Below are positions 47,215 to 59,672 of a stretch of DNA of 64,000 nt, piece after piece. A program made the position numbers and the translations under genes. The DNA comes from Rhodocyclus gracilis. GTDB lineage: Bacteria > Pseudomonadota > Gammaproteobacteria > Burkholderiales > Rhodocyclaceae. The stretch's first letter is position 1, and each line of letters starts with the position of its first letter. The DNA lies in NCBI RefSeq assembly GCF_009617575.1, contig NZ_WIXJ01000001.1:186001-250000 (forward strand), written 5' to 3'. The notes under the pieces are model-generated. The model saw only the letters and a program-made list of their open reading frames with translations. It was not told the origin of the DNA and did not search any database.

Positions 47215-48177
47215 TCAGCGAGAATCGCCAGCACTACCCGTCGCCGCGCCAGAAACGCCGTCGGCCCATGCTCGACGAGCCGTCCGGGCAACGTCGAACA
47301 CCGCCTCCAGGCGCGCGCCATCCCCCGCCGCAAGCGCCGCCCGCAGACGGTCGAGTTCGGCCCGATAGCTATCCAGTTCGCCCAGCAAGGCGTCGCGGTT
47401 GGCCAGACAGATATCGCGCCACATTTCCGGGTGGCTGGCAGCGATCCGCGTGAAATCGCGGAAACCGCTGGCCGCATAGGTAAAAAACAAGTCGCGCTCG
47501 TCGCGTTGTGCCAGATCGTGCACCAGGGCAAACGACAGCAGATGCGGCAAATGGCTGACGGCAGCGAAAATCTGGTCGTGCCGCTCGGGCGTCAGTTCAC
47601 GCACATCGGCACCGCACAGCGCCCAGGCATCGCGCACCCGCGCCAGCGCCGTCGGCGAGGTTTCCGGCAAAGGGGTCAGGACCAGTTTGCGACCGGCAAA
47701 CAGATCCTGACGGGCAGCGGCAGCACCGCTGTTTTCCGCCCCGGCAATCGGATGCGCCGGCACGAACCGGGCAAACTGCTCGCCCAGCGCCGCGCGGGCG
47801 ACCGCGACGACGTCAGACTTTGTGCTGCCGGCATCCGTCACAATCGCCTGCGGCCCGAGCGACGGCGCAATCCGCGTCAGCACCTCCGCCATGGCACCGA
47901 CAGGCGTCGCCAGCAATATGAGATCGGCGTCGACCGCTTCCTGCGCCGCATTGGCGCCGACCCGATCAATGACGCCCAGCGCCAGCGCCTGCCGTAGCGA
48001 AGCGAGGCTGCGCCCGAAACCGACGACTTCGTCGACATCTGCCGCCGCCTTGAGCGCCAGCGCAAACGAGCCGCCGATCAGACCGACGCCAAACACCAAC
48101 ACCTTGCCAAACCGCGGGCGGGCAAGCGTCGTAGCGACCTCGCCGACAGCGGTATCGGGGCCGGCGCTCTGGCTCAT
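47215..48177 (-). CDS. tyrA: Prephenate dehydrogenase
   Basis: 320 residues; oxidatively decarboxylates prephenate to 4-hydroxyphenylpyruvate for tyrosine. The N-terminal NAD-binding motif is [17 protein letters not shown], followed by [12 protein letters not shown] and the catalytic His region [14 protein letters not shown]. It has no fused chorismate mutase and no clear ACT domain. Position 4 bp into the hisC end (ATGA overlap) and 14 bp before aroA-cmk fits the aromatic gene run. Confidence 0.95.
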   Translation of the reverse strand: MSQSAGPDTAVGEVATTLARPRFGKVLVFGVGLIGGSFALALKAAADVDEVVGFGRSLASLRQALALGVIDRVGANAAQEAVDADLILLATPVGAMAEVLTRIAPSLGPQAIVTDAGSTKSDVVAVARAALGEQFARFVPAHPIAGAENSGAAAARQDLFAGRKLVLTPLPETSPTALARVRDAWALCGADVRELTPERHDQIFAAVSHLPHLLSFALVHDLAQRDERDLFFTYAASGFRDFTRIAASHPEMWRDICLANRDALLGELDSYRAELDRLRAALAAGDGARLEAVFDVARTARRAWADGVSGAATGSAGDSR

Positions 48178-49265
48178 GACAAAGCCTGCGCCAACGCCTC
48201 CAGGAAGCGCGCGTTGTCACGTTCCAGGCCGATGGTGACGCGCAGCCACTCAGGCATGCCGTAACCGGCAATCGGACGCACGATCACGCCCTGCCGCAAG
48301 AGCCGCTCATTCACTGCGGCCGCGTCGCCGACGTGGAAGGTAATGAAGTTGCCGTGCGCGGGAATGAAGCGACGACCAAGGCGCGTCAGCCCGGCGCTGA
48401 TCTGTTCAATGCCGGCCACGTTCACGGCGTAGCTCTTGGCGAGGAATTCGTCGTCGCCCAAGGCGGCGACCGCCGCCGCCAGGGCGAGGTTGTTGCAGTT
48501 GAAGGGCTGACGGACGCGGTTCATCAGATCCGCCACGCCAGCGTCGGCGAGGCCGTAGCCGATGCGCAGACCGGCCAGCCCGTAAATTTTCGAGAACGTC
48601 CGGCAAACCACGAGGTTGGGAAAGCGCGCCAGCCAGGCCGTCGAATCGATGCGCTCCGCCGGAGGGAGGTAGTCGTTATAGGCCTCGTCGATGACGACAG
48701 CGACGTTGGCGGGGACTTTCTCCAGAAAGCCGACCAGCTCATCCGCCGCCAAGAACGTGCCGGTCGGGTTGTTCGGATTGGCGATCCAGACGACGCGGGT
48801 ATCGGGGCGGATCGCCGCCAGCATGGTGTCGAGGTCATGCCCGAAATCGCGCGCCGGCACGGCGATGAGTTCGGCACCCGCCGAGCGCGAGGCCAGCGGA
48901 TATACGGCAAAGGCGTGCTGCGAAAAGACGGCCGACGTTCCCGGCGCAAGGAAGACGCGCGCCAGAAGATCGAGCACGTCGTTGGAGCCGTTGCCAAGAA
49001 CGATGCACTCGCGCGGCAGACCATGGCGCTCTGCCAACGCCGATTTGAGCTCGAAATCGTCAGGATAGCGTTCCAGCGTTCCCAGTTCGCGCTCGACCGC
49101 GGCACGCGCCTTCGGGCTCATACCGAGCGGATTTTCGTTCGACGCCAGCTTGATGATGTTGTCGACGGGGATGCCCAGTTCGCGGGAAAGCTGGGTGATC
49201 GGCTTGCCCGGCTGGTAGGCGGACAAGGCACGGATGTAGGCAGGCGAGTGATCGCAAAGAGACAT
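48174..49265 (-). CDS. hisC: Histidinol-phosphate / aromatic aminotransferase
   Basis: 363 residues, class II PLP aminotransferase. KLASNENPLGMSPKA, IVLGNGSNDVLDLL, IANPNNPTGTFL, VVIDEAYNDY and the PLP Lys in FSKIYGLAGLRIGYG are visible. In this gene context (pheA-hisC-tyrA) the enzyme is usually the second HisC, which can also transaminate phenylpyruvate or 4-hydroxyphenylpyruvate; that substrate preference is inference. The start at 49265 is chosen for homology and spacing behind pheA (25 bp). Confidence 0.92.
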   Translation of the reverse strand: MSLCDHSPAYIRALSAYQPGKPITQLSRELGIPVDNIIKLASNENPLGMSPKARAAVERELGTLERYPDDFELKSALAERHGLPRECIVLGNGSNDVLDLLARVFLAPGTSAVFSQHAFAVYPLASRSAGAELIAVPARDFGHDLDTMLAAIRPDTRVVWIANPNNPTGTFLAADELVGFLEKVPANVAVVIDEAYNDYLPPAERIDSTAWLARFPNLVVCRTFSKIYGLAGLRIGYGLADAGVADLMNRVRQPFNCNNLALAAAVAALGDDEFLAKSYAVNVAGIEQISAGLTRLGRRFIPAHGNFITFHVGDAAAVNERLLRQGVIVRPIAGYGMPEWLRVTIGLERDNARFLEALAQALS

Positions 49266-49290
49266 GGGTTTCAACCTTCGGAGAACGTCG

Positions 49291-50382
49291 TCAGAAGACG
49301 GCAACAGGATAGGAGCCGAGCGTCTTGAGGTAGGCGGCACGACGGGCCAGTTCGTCGAGCGCCACCCGCACCGCAGGATCGTCGCGATGGCCCTCGATAT
49401 CGACGAAAAACACGTATTCCCAGAGCGTATGGCGAGCCGGTCGGGATTCCAGACGCGTCATCGACACCCCGGCATCAGTGAACGGCGCGAGCAGATAGCC
49501 GAGCGCTCCCGTGCGATTGGGCGCCGACATGACGAGCGAGGTCTTGTCGCGCCCCGACGGTCCGGCGTCGTGGCGCCCCAACACGACGAAGCGCGTCGTA
49601 TTGTTCGGTTCGTCCTCGATGCTGACGGCGAGCTTCGGCAGACCGTACCGTTCGGCCGCCGCATCGCCGGCGATGGCGGCCGCTTCCGGATCGGCGGCTG
49701 CCTGCTGCGCCGCCTGCGCGTTGCTGCCGACAGGAATGCGCTGCGCGTCGGGCAAGGCACGGTTGAGCCATTCATGGCACTGCGCCAGCGACTGTGCGTG
49801 CGAATAGACACGCTTGATGCCGGTAAGCGACGGCGCGGTCGACAGCAGATGCTGATGGATGCGCAACACCACTTCGCCGCAGATTTTCAGGGGCGTCGTC
49901 AGGAGCAGATCGAGCGTGCGACCGATGGCACCTTCGGTAGAGTTCTCGATCGGCACAACGGCGAAATTGGCATGCCCGGCTTCGACCTCGCGGAAAACAT
50001 CGTCGATGGACATCTGCGGCAGGAGACGCGCGGCGTGGCCGAAATGCCGCACCGCCGCACTCTCCGAAAACGTCCCCAGCGGCCCGAGAAACGCCACCGA
50101 CAGCGGCTGCTCCAGCGACAGGCACAGCGACATGACCTGGCGGAACAGCCAGGTGACGTTATCGTTCGGCAGCGGGCCCGGGTTGAGTTCCTGCAGGCGG
50201 CGCAGGATCTGCGCTTCCCGTTCGGCGCGATAGACAAAGCCGGCATCGCCATGCTGCGACTTGATTTCGCCGACGTGCTGCGCGCAACGCGCACGACGAT
50301 TCAGGAGTGCGAGCAGATCGGCGTCGATACTGTCGATCTCGTCGCGCACTTGCGACAGGGCTTTTTGCAGCGCGTCGCTCAT
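49291..50382 (-). CDS. pheA: Bifunctional chorismate mutase / prephenate dehydratase (P-protein)
   Basis: 363 residues. The N-terminal AroQ chorismate mutase (about 1-90: VRDEIDSIDADLLALLNRRAR) is followed by the dehydratase (about 95-270: AFLGPLGTFSESAA, VVPIENSTEGAIGRTLDLL and the catalytic NNTTRFVVLG) and a C-terminal ACT domain with MTRLESRPARHTLWEYVFFVDIEG, the phenylalanine-sensing ESRP motif. It makes phenylpyruvate and is expected to be feedback-inhibited by Phe. It overlaps serC by 4 bp. Confidence 0.96.
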   Translation of the reverse strand: MSDALQKALSQVRDEIDSIDADLLALLNRRARCAQHVGEIKSQHGDAGFVYRAEREAQILRRLQELNPGPLPNDNVTWLFRQVMSLCLSLEQPLSVAFLGPLGTFSESAAVRHFGHAARLLPQMSIDDVFREVEAGHANFAVVPIENSTEGAIGRTLDLLLTTPLKICGEVVLRIHQHLLSTAPSLTGIKRVYSHAQSLAQCHEWLNRALPDAQRIPVGSNAQAAQQAAADPEAAAIAGDAAAERYGLPKLAVSIEDEPNNTTRFVVLGRHDAGPSGRDKTSLVMSAPNRTGALGYLLAPFTDAGVSMTRLESRPARHTLWEYVFFVDIEGHRDDPAVRVALDELARRAAYLKTLGSYPVAVF

Positions 50383-51481
50383 CCGCGCCGCCGTGCGAAA
50401 TCGTCCATGAACTCGACCAGCGCACTCACGCCCGCCAAAGGCATGGCGTTATAGATCGAAGCGCGCATGCCGCCGAAGGACTTATGCCCTTTCAGGCCAA
50501 ACAAGCCGGCCGCCTCACTCTCGGCGAGGAAACTCGCATTGAGGTTTTCATCGGCGAGACGGAAAGGCACGTTCATCTGCGAACGACACGCCGGCTGTAC
50601 CGGGTTGCGATAGAAGCCTGCACTGCGGTCGATGCAGGCATACAGCGCCGAAGCCTTGTCGGCATTGATGCGGGCAATGGCGCTCAAACCGCCCAATTCC
50701 TGGAGCCAGCGGAAGACCAGTCCGGCGACGTAGATGGCGAAAGTCGGCGGGGTATTGAGCATGGAGCCGTTGACGGCTTCGACGGCGTAGTTCTGCAGCC
50801 CCGGCACCTGCGGCGCCGCGTGCCCCGTCAGATCGTCGCGCACCAGCACCAGCGTCAGCCCCGCCGGACCGATGTTCTTTTGCGCGCCGCCATAAATCAG
50901 CCCGAAGCGCGAAACGTCAAAGGGGCGCGACAAGAGATGCGAACTCATGTCGGCGACGAGCGGTGCGGCGGTCGGCAGTACGACGTCGGCCGGAAATTCG
51001 ACGCCGTGGATCGTCTCATTGGTGCACAGATGAACGTAGGCGGCATCGGCAGAGAAATCGTACTCGGCGGCCTCCGGCAGACGCGAGAAAGCATCCGCCT
51101 CGGTGGACGCAGCACAGCGCACACGACCGAGACGCTGCGCCTCGGTCAGCGCCTTTTTCGACCACGTGCCGGTGACGACGTAATCGGCAGCACGGCCATC
51201 CGACGCGCCATCCAGCAGGTTCAGCGGAATTTGCGAAAACTGCTGCGTCGCGCCGCCTTGCAGGAAGAGGACACGGTAGTTGGCGGGAACGCCGAGCAGC
51301 GCGCGCAGGTCGGCTTCCGCCGTCTCGATGATGCCGGTGAAGGCCTTGCCGCGATGGCTCATCTCCATCACGCCCATGCCGGTACCGTGCCAGTCGAGCA
51401 GTTCGTCGCGAACCTGCTCAAGCACCGGTTCCGGCAGTACGGCCGGGCCGGCGCTGAAGTTCCATACGCGCGCCATCGTCA

Positions 51482-51482
<1 letters not shown>
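50379..51482 (-). CDS. serC: Phosphoserine aminotransferase
   Basis: 367 residues, class V PLP aminotransferase that makes phosphoserine (and acts in PLP synthesis). It opens WNFSAGPAVLPEPVLEQV, with LLDWHGTGMGVMEMSHRGK, FLQGGATQQFSQIP and the PLP Lys in GLIYGGAQKNIGPAGL. C-terminal GLKGHKSFGGMRASIYNAMP is typical. The start overlaps the gyrA stop by 1 bp. The gyrA-serC-pheA order is conserved in betaproteobacteria. Confidence 0.96.
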
Positions 51483-54031
<2,549 letters not shown>

Positions 54032-54172
54032 CTTCTATCCGGTGAGTGCCGGGCCACGGCAGGCTGCCATCCGACCCGGTAAAGCCTTGAATTCTACCAT
54101 GCCAGACCACCCCGATCAGCCCCCGCCGCGCAGCGCGACCGCCGTTGCGGCAGCCTGGCCGCCATAAAGACT

Positions 54173-54204
54173 GAAACATCGCGGTAACATGTTCGCAACA
54201 TAAT
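54173..54204 (+). promoter_or_regulatory. Pho-box-like repeat array before ppk1
   Basis: AACAT recurs at 54175-54179, 54186-54190 and 54197-54201, an exact 11-bp period as in PhoB boxes (7-bp repeats with 4-bp spacers; GTAACAT resembles CTGTCAT). A CATAAT at 54199-54204, about 8 bp after the second repeat, could be the -10, the usual geometry of PhoB-activated promoters. It lies 42 bp before ppk1. Confidence 0.55.
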
Positions 54205-54245
54205 GTCCGCTTGCCTCGTCGGGCCAATACTGCTCCAATCCCCAC

Positions 54246-56372
54246 ATGCTCACACCCACGTTCGCCGAACAGCACCCCACCTTGCAATCGCCCGCCCACT
54301 TCCCCCCGGAAAACTATCTCAACCGGGAACTCGGTTTGCTGGCATTCAACCGGCGCGTGCTGGCACAAGCGCAAAACGCCCGCAGCCCCTTGCTCGAACG
54401 TCTGCGCTTCCTCTGCATCGTCAGCAGCAACCTCGACGAATTCTTCGAAATTCGCGTCGCCGGCATCAAGGAACAACTGAAACTCGGCTCCTCGGCCATC
54501 ACCACCGACGGCATGAGCGCAAAGGAAGTTTTCCTGCGCGTCAGCGCCGAAGCACGCACCCTCATCGAAGCCCAGTACGCGCTTTTCAATCACGAAATAT
54601 TGCCTCGCCTCGACGCCGAAGGCATCCGCTTCCTGCGCCGTGCCGACTGGACGGAAGCGCAGCGCGAGTGGATCCGCGGCTTTTTTTTCCGCGAGGTAAT
54701 GCCGGTACTGACGCCGATCGGCCTCGACCCCTCGCATCCTTTCCCGCGCGTTCTCAACAAGAGCCTCAACTTCGCCATCGAACTGGAAGGCAAGGACGCC
54801 TTCGGCCGCAGCTCAGGCGCCGCCATCGTGCAGGCGCCGCGCGTCCTGCCGCGGGTCATCCGCCTGCCGGGCGAGTTGTGCGACTGCGAGTACGCGTTTG
54901 TCTTCCTGTCCTCGGTGCTGCACGAGTTCGTCGGCGAACTCTTCGCCGGCATGAACGTGCTCGGCTGCTATCAATTCCGCGTCACGCGCAACAGCGACCT
55001 TTTCGTCGACGAAGAAGAGGTGAAAAACCTGCGCACCAAGATTCAGGGCGAACTGCCGCAGCGTCACTTCGGCGACGCCGTGCGCCTCGAAGTCGCCGAC
55101 AACTGCTCGCCGGCGATGACCGAGTTCCTGATGGCGCAATTCAACCTGACGACGCACGATCTTTACCGCGTCGCGGGGCCGGTCAACCTCGTCCGCCTGA
55201 TGCAGGTGCCGGACTGGGTGCAGCGCGACGATCTCAAGTTCCCGCCCTTCCATCCGGGCAAGCCGAAAGCCCTGCACAAGGGGCTGAGCATCTTCGCCAG
55301 CATCCGTGCCGGCGACATCCTGCTGCACCACCCGTACCAGAGCTTCGCGCCCGTCATCGAACTGCTCGACCAGGCCGCGACCGACCCAAAAGTCGTGGCG
55401 ATCAAGATGACCGTCTACCGCACTGGTACCGACTCGGTACTAATGCAATCGCTCCTGCGCGCCGCCCAGAATGGCAAGGAAGTCACCGTCGTCGTCGAGC
55501 TGATGGCACGTTTCGACGAGGAAGCGAACATCGGCTGGGCAACGAAGCTCGAAGAAGTCGGCGCGCATGTCGTTTACGGCGTCGTCGGCTACAAGACGCA
55601 CGCCAAGATGCTGATGATCGTCCGCCGTGAAGAAAGCCCCGCCGGCAACGGCGGCAGCATCCTCCGCCGCTACGTGCATCTGGGCACCGGCAACTACCAC
55701 CCGCGCACGGCACGCCTCTATACCGACTTCGGTCTGCTGACCGCCAACGAAGAGATCGGCAGCGACGTAAACGAAGTCTTCAAACAGCTCACCGGTCTGG
55801 GCTACGCGCAGTCGCTGCATCACCTCTGGCAAGCGCCGTTTACGCTGCAACCGAACATTCTCGCTGCCATTCGTAGCGAAACGGCGGTGGCGGCACGTGG
55901 GCAAAAGAGCCGCATCATCGCCAAGATGAATTCACTGCTGGAACCGGAAACGATTGCCGCGCTTTACGAAGCCTCGCAAGCCGGCGTCAAGATAGACCTC
56001 ATCGTGCGCGGCGTCTGCGCCCTGCGGCCGGGCGTCCCGGGGCTGTCGGAAAACATCCGGGTGCGCTCGATCATCGGCCGTTTTCTTGAGCACCACCGAG
56101 TTTTCTACTTCTATGCCGACGGCGCCGAGCGGGTCTATCTCTCCTCCGCCGACTGGATGGATCGCAACTTCTTCCGGCGCATCGAACTGGCGTTCCCGAT
56201 TCTCGACCGCAAGCTCAAGCGCCGCGTCATCGTCGAGGGGCTACAGACCTACCTCGCCGACAATCAGGAAGCCTGGGAAATGAATGGCGAAGGTCATTAC
56301 CATGCGCGCCGTGCCTCCCGCGCCAAACCGCGCGCCGCACAACGCGAGCTGATCGAGTTGCTGCACCACTAA
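54246..56372 (+). CDS. ppk1: Polyphosphate kinase 1
   Basis: 708 residues; reversibly polymerises ATP gamma-phosphate to inorganic polyphosphate at the inner membrane. The N domain opens YLNRELGLLAFNRRVLAQA, followed by LRFLCIVSSNLDEFFEIRVAG. The catalytic C domains have YKTHAKMLMIVRR with the autophosphorylated His, GTGNYHPRTARLYTDFGL and FYFYADGAERVYLSSADWMDRNF. Length is normal (E. coli 688). It faces relA tail to tail; ppGpp is known to favour polyphosphate build-up by blocking PPX in E. coli. A Pho-box-like array lies upstream. No ppx is adjacent. Confidence 0.97.
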   Translation: MLTPTFAEQHPTLQSPAHFPPENYLNRELGLLAFNRRVLAQAQNARSPLLERLRFLCIVSSNLDEFFEIRVAGIKEQLKLGSSAITTDGMSAKEVFLRVSAEARTLIEAQYALFNHEILPRLDAEGIRFLRRADWTEAQREWIRGFFFREVMPVLTPIGLDPSHPFPRVLNKSLNFAIELEGKDAFGRSSGAAIVQAPRVLPRVIRLPGELCDCEYAFVFLSSVLHEFVGELFAGMNVLGCYQFRVTRNSDLFVDEEEVKNLRTKIQGELPQRHFGDAVRLEVADNCSPAMTEFLMAQFNLTTHDLYRVAGPVNLVRLMQVPDWVQRDDLKFPPFHPGKPKALHKGLSIFASIRAGDILLHHPYQSFAPVIELLDQAATDPKVVAIKMTVYRTGTDSVLMQSLLRAAQNGKEVTVVVELMARFDEEANIGWATKLEEVGAHVVYGVVGYKTHAKMLMIVRREESPAGNGGSILRRYVHLGTGNYHPRTARLYTDFGLLTANEEIGSDVNEVFKQLTGLGYAQSLHHLWQAPFTLQPNILAAIRSETAVAARGQKSRIIAKMNSLLEPETIAALYEASQAGVKIDLIVRGVCALRPGVPGLSENIRVRSIIGRFLEHHRVFYFYADGAERVYLSSADWMDRNFFRRIELAFPILDRKLKRRVIVEGLQTYLADNQEAWEMNGEGHYHARRASRAKPRAAQRELIELLHH

Positions 56373-56383
56373 GCCCACGGCCA

Positions 56384-56407
56384 GCATCCCGCGACACAGC
56401 GGGATGC
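56384..56407. terminator. Hairpin between convergent ppk1 and relA
   Basis: GCATCCCGC (56384-56392) and GCGGGATGC (56399-56407), a perfect 9-bp stem with a 6-nt loop, between two converging stop codons. It lacks a U-tract; possibly a bidirectional barrier. Confidence 0.55.
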
Positions 56408-56432
56408 GCCGGAACGTCAGGTTTCTCGCGGG

Positions 56433-58661
56433 CTAGGCGCGGCGGGCGCCGACAACGCCCGGCACGTCGCGAATCAGCGACAAGGTGCGCTTGAGCTGCG
56501 GCAGATCGCCAATCTCGACGGTGAAGCCCATGCGTGCCGCGCCCTGCTTCGACAGGGTATTGACCGCCGTGACATTGAGCTTTTCGCGCGAAAAGACTTC
56601 GGAAACATCGCGTAGCAAGCCCTGACGGTCCTGCGCGTCGACCACGACGTCGACCGCAAACACCCCGCCACCACCGCCGCCCCAGGCCGTCTCAATGACA
56701 CGCTCGGGATTCCGCGTCTGCATATTGGCAAAATTCGAGCAGTCGGCGCGGTGGATCGAGACCCCCTTGCCGCGCGTCACGAAGCCGACGATAGCGTCCG
56801 GCGGCGCCGGCTTGCAGCAGCCTGCCAGTTGCGTCATGAGCTTGTCGACACCGACGATGAGGACGCCGGAATCGCCTTCCTTGACCTTTGATTTGCGCAC
56901 CGGCGCGACCATATCCGGCGCGGCTTCCGCCGGTGCTTCGCCGCCACGGGCGGCAACCTGCAAGGCACGCGGCCCGACCTCGCCACGCGCGAAGGCAATC
57001 AGCAACTCGTCGCTACCCGCCAGCCCCAGGCGACCGCTGATCTCATCAAGATTGGCGTTGCTCAAACCGATGCGCTGCAGTTCGCGCATGACGAGCGTCC
57101 GCCCCTCGGCGAGCGACTCTTCCAAAGCCAGACTGGCGAACCACTGCCGCGCCTTGGCCCGCGCCCGCGAGGTGGTGAGATAGCCAAGCGCCGGGTTGAG
57201 CCAGTCGCGCGACGGCCCGCCCTGTTTCGCCGAGACGATCTCGACGCGCTGCCCGGTTTCGAGCGGCGTGTTGAGAGTGACCAAGGCGCCGTTGACGCGC
57301 GCGCCACGGCAGCGATGCCCGAGATCGGTATGCAGACGATAGGCAAAGTCGACCGGCGTTGCGCCACGCGGCAAGGCCACGACACGTCCTTGCGGCGTCA
57401 GCACGTAGATCGACTCGTCAAGCTCGGCCTGCTTGTAGCGACGCTGCCAGTCGGCGGAATCGGCCACCTCGTCTTTCCACAGCAGCAGCTGCCGCAGCAG
57501 GGCGATCTTCTCGTCGTAATCCTCGGCATTCGGCGCTTTGCTGCCTTCCTTGTAACGCCAGTGCGCGGCCACGCCCAGCTCGGCGTGGCGGTGCATATCG
57601 CGCGTGCGAATCTGCACTTCGAGACTGCGCCCGTCCGGGCAGCGCACGGCTGTATGCAACGAGCGGTAGTAATTGCCCTTGGGATGCGAGATGTAGTCGT
57701 CGAATTCCTTGGAAATCGGCGTCCAGAGGTTGTGCACGATGCCAAGGACGCTGTAGCAATCACGCACCTCGTCGACGATGACGCGCAGGGCGCGCACGTC
57801 GTAGACCTCGGAGAAATCGACGCCCTTTTTGCGCATCTTGTTCCAGATGCTGTAGATGTGCTTCGGACGCCCGTAAATTTCGGCATCCGGCACACCGACC
57901 GCCGCCAGCTCGCTGCGCAGACGCGCGATGGCGTCGGTGATGAACTGCTCACGCTCGATACGCTTCTCGTCCAGCTGGCGGGCAATCGTCTTGTAAATGT
58001 CAGGGTGCAGGAAGCGGAACGAGAGATCCTCGAGTTCCCACTTGACCTCCCAGACGCCCAGCCGATTCGCCAGGGGCGAGTACAACTCCAGCGTCTCGCG
58101 CGCCACCTGCTCGCGCAGATCGTCGGGGTACGCCGCGTAAAAACGCAGGGTTTGCGTGCGCGAAGCCAAACGCAGAAGGACGACGCGAATGTCTTCGACC
58201 ATCGCCAGCAGCATCTTGCGCAGCACTTCGATCTGCGCTTTTGCTTCCTGCGGATTGTCGCCGGCTTCGTCGAGAAAACCACGGGCAATGGGCCGCAGGC
58301 GGTTGAGCCGGCTGACACCCTCCACCAACTGCGCGACCGGACCTCCACAACGCGCCTCGATCAGTTCGCGGGCCGCGCTCTCATCGCCATTGCGGACGAG
58401 ACAACCGGGCGCAGCAAACAGCAGGGCTGCGGCGCGCGAATCCGCATCGAGACGCAAGCCGGCAACGATCAGTGCCATACCGAGCGCATGAGGCCAAACG
58501 CCCTCGCCGGTACCCAGCTTGGCGTCTCCATAGCATTCGCGGGCAAAAACAAACGCCTCACGCAAACGCGCCGCATCGTCAGCATTGAGGGCGACGGCGA
58601 GCGTAGCGAAGGACTCTTCGGGATCGGCCTGCGCGGAGACCGAGTGAACGACGGAAACCAT
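56433..58661 (-). CDS. relA: (p)ppGpp synthetase, RelA type
   Basis: 742 residues. The N-terminal HD region is degenerate: where SpoT has an HDxxED motif this protein has FAAPGC, so hydrolase activity is not expected. The synthetase domain has YDVRALRVIVDEVRDCYSVLG and KEFDDYISHPKGNYYRSLHT, with the acidic EFDD pattern of RelA rather than the basic one of SpoT. TGS (VLTPQGRVVALPRGATPVDFAY), a zinc-finger-like region with GCCKPAPPD...HRADC, and ACT complete the protein. It makes ppGpp on stalled ribosomes. The ATG at 58661 is chosen over an upstream extension that lacks homology. Confidence 0.94.
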   Translation of the reverse strand: MVSVVHSVSAQADPEESFATLAVALNADDAARLREAFVFARECYGDAKLGTGEGVWPHALGMALIVAGLRLDADSRAAALLFAAPGCLVRNGDESAARELIEARCGGPVAQLVEGVSRLNRLRPIARGFLDEAGDNPQEAKAQIEVLRKMLLAMVEDIRVVLLRLASRTQTLRFYAAYPDDLREQVARETLELYSPLANRLGVWEVKWELEDLSFRFLHPDIYKTIARQLDEKRIEREQFITDAIARLRSELAAVGVPDAEIYGRPKHIYSIWNKMRKKGVDFSEVYDVRALRVIVDEVRDCYSVLGIVHNLWTPISKEFDDYISHPKGNYYRSLHTAVRCPDGRSLEVQIRTRDMHRHAELGVAAHWRYKEGSKAPNAEDYDEKIALLRQLLLWKDEVADSADWQRRYKQAELDESIYVLTPQGRVVALPRGATPVDFAYRLHTDLGHRCRGARVNGALVTLNTPLETGQRVEIVSAKQGGPSRDWLNPALGYLTTSRARAKARQWFASLALEESLAEGRTLVMRELQRIGLSNANLDEISGRLGLAGSDELLIAFARGEVGPRALQVAARGGEAPAEAAPDMVAPVRKSKVKEGDSGVLIVGVDKLMTQLAGCCKPAPPDAIVGFVTRGKGVSIHRADCSNFANMQTRNPERVIETAWGGGGGGVFAVDVVVDAQDRQGLLRDVSEVFSREKLNVTAVNTLSKQGAARMGFTVEIGDLPQLKRTLSLIRDVPGVVGARRA

Positions 58662-58757
58662 GGCGCCGATTATCGCCCATCCGGGGGATGAAGGGGAGCC
58701 TTGCCGTACGCAAGCTGCATTGATCAGTGATAATGCCGCCTTTAGCGAGACACGCCC

Positions 58758-59672
58758 ATGCTCGAACGCTTCGCCCACCCGTACCTGCTGCTTGTCCTGA
58801 CGACGCTCTTCTGGTCGGGCAACATGGTGGTCGGCCGCGCCATCCGCGACGACGTACCGCCTCTGTCGCTCGCCTTCTGGCGCTGGACGATTGCCTTCCT
58901 GCTGACGCTGCCGCTCGCGCTGCCCTACCTCAAAACCCAGTGGCCGGCGCTACGCCGGGGCTGGAAGTCGGTACTGGGCCTGGGGCTACTGGGCGTCGGC
59001 GGCTACAACACGCTGGCGTACATCGCCTTGCAATACACCGCAGCGACCAACGCCGTCCTGCTCAATTCCTTCATCCCCATCGCCACCATCGCCCTGTCGT
59101 GGATTTTCCTCGGCAAGCGCCTGCACCGAATCGAGTGGCTGGGCGTACTGCTCTCCTTTGTCGGCGTGACGACCATCGTCTGCCACGGCGACCCGGCGAC
59201 GCTGGCGACGCTGTCGCTCAACATCGGCGACCTCTGGATGCTGGTCGCCGTGCTAACTTGGGCGCTCTATACCATCGGCCTGCAATGGCGGCCGACGGGC
59301 GTGCATCCGATGCTGATGCTGGCGGCGATGACGGCGGTCGGACTCCTCGCCTTAGCACCGGCTTATGCCTGGGAAGTCGCACAAGGGCGGCATATCCACC
59401 TGAATGCGGCGGCCTTTGCCGGCATTGCCTACACCGGACTGTTGCCGGGATTTCTCGGCTACGTTTTTTACAACCGCGCGGTCGCCGATGTCGGCGCCAG
59501 CAAGGCGAGTCTCTTCATTCATCTGATGCCTGTCTTCGGCACACTGCTTTCCGCCGTCTTTCTCGGCGAGATTCCACAGCATTACCACTACGTCGGCATT
59601 GTCCTGATCTTCGGCGGCATCTACCTGACGACGGCGGCGCTGCCATCGCTCAAGAAACCGCGCGCACCGTGA
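58758..59672 (+). CDS. EamA-family (DMT superfamily) transporter
   Basis: 304 residues with ten predicted membrane helices in two EamA repeats. The opening LLVLTTLFWSGNMVVGRAI is a family hallmark, and the second repeat contains LGFLGYVFYNRAV-like sequence and a closing GEIPQHYHYVGIVLIFGGIYLT. Members export amino acids or metabolites; the substrate is not predictable. A GATAAT at 58729-58734 may be its -10. The stop overlaps the GTG start of mtfA. Confidence 0.9.
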   Translation: MLERFAHPYLLLVLTTLFWSGNMVVGRAIRDDVPPLSLAFWRWTIAFLLTLPLALPYLKTQWPALRRGWKSVLGLGLLGVGGYNTLAYIALQYTAATNAVLLNSFIPIATIALSWIFLGKRLHRIEWLGVLLSFVGVTTIVCHGDPATLATLSLNIGDLWMLVAVLTWALYTIGLQWRPTGVHPMLMLAAMTAVGLLALAPAYAWEVAQGRHIHLNAAAFAGIAYTGLLPGFLGYVFYNRAVADVGASKASLFIHLMPVFGTLLSAVFLGEIPQHYHYVGIVLIFGGIYLTTAALPSLKKPRAP

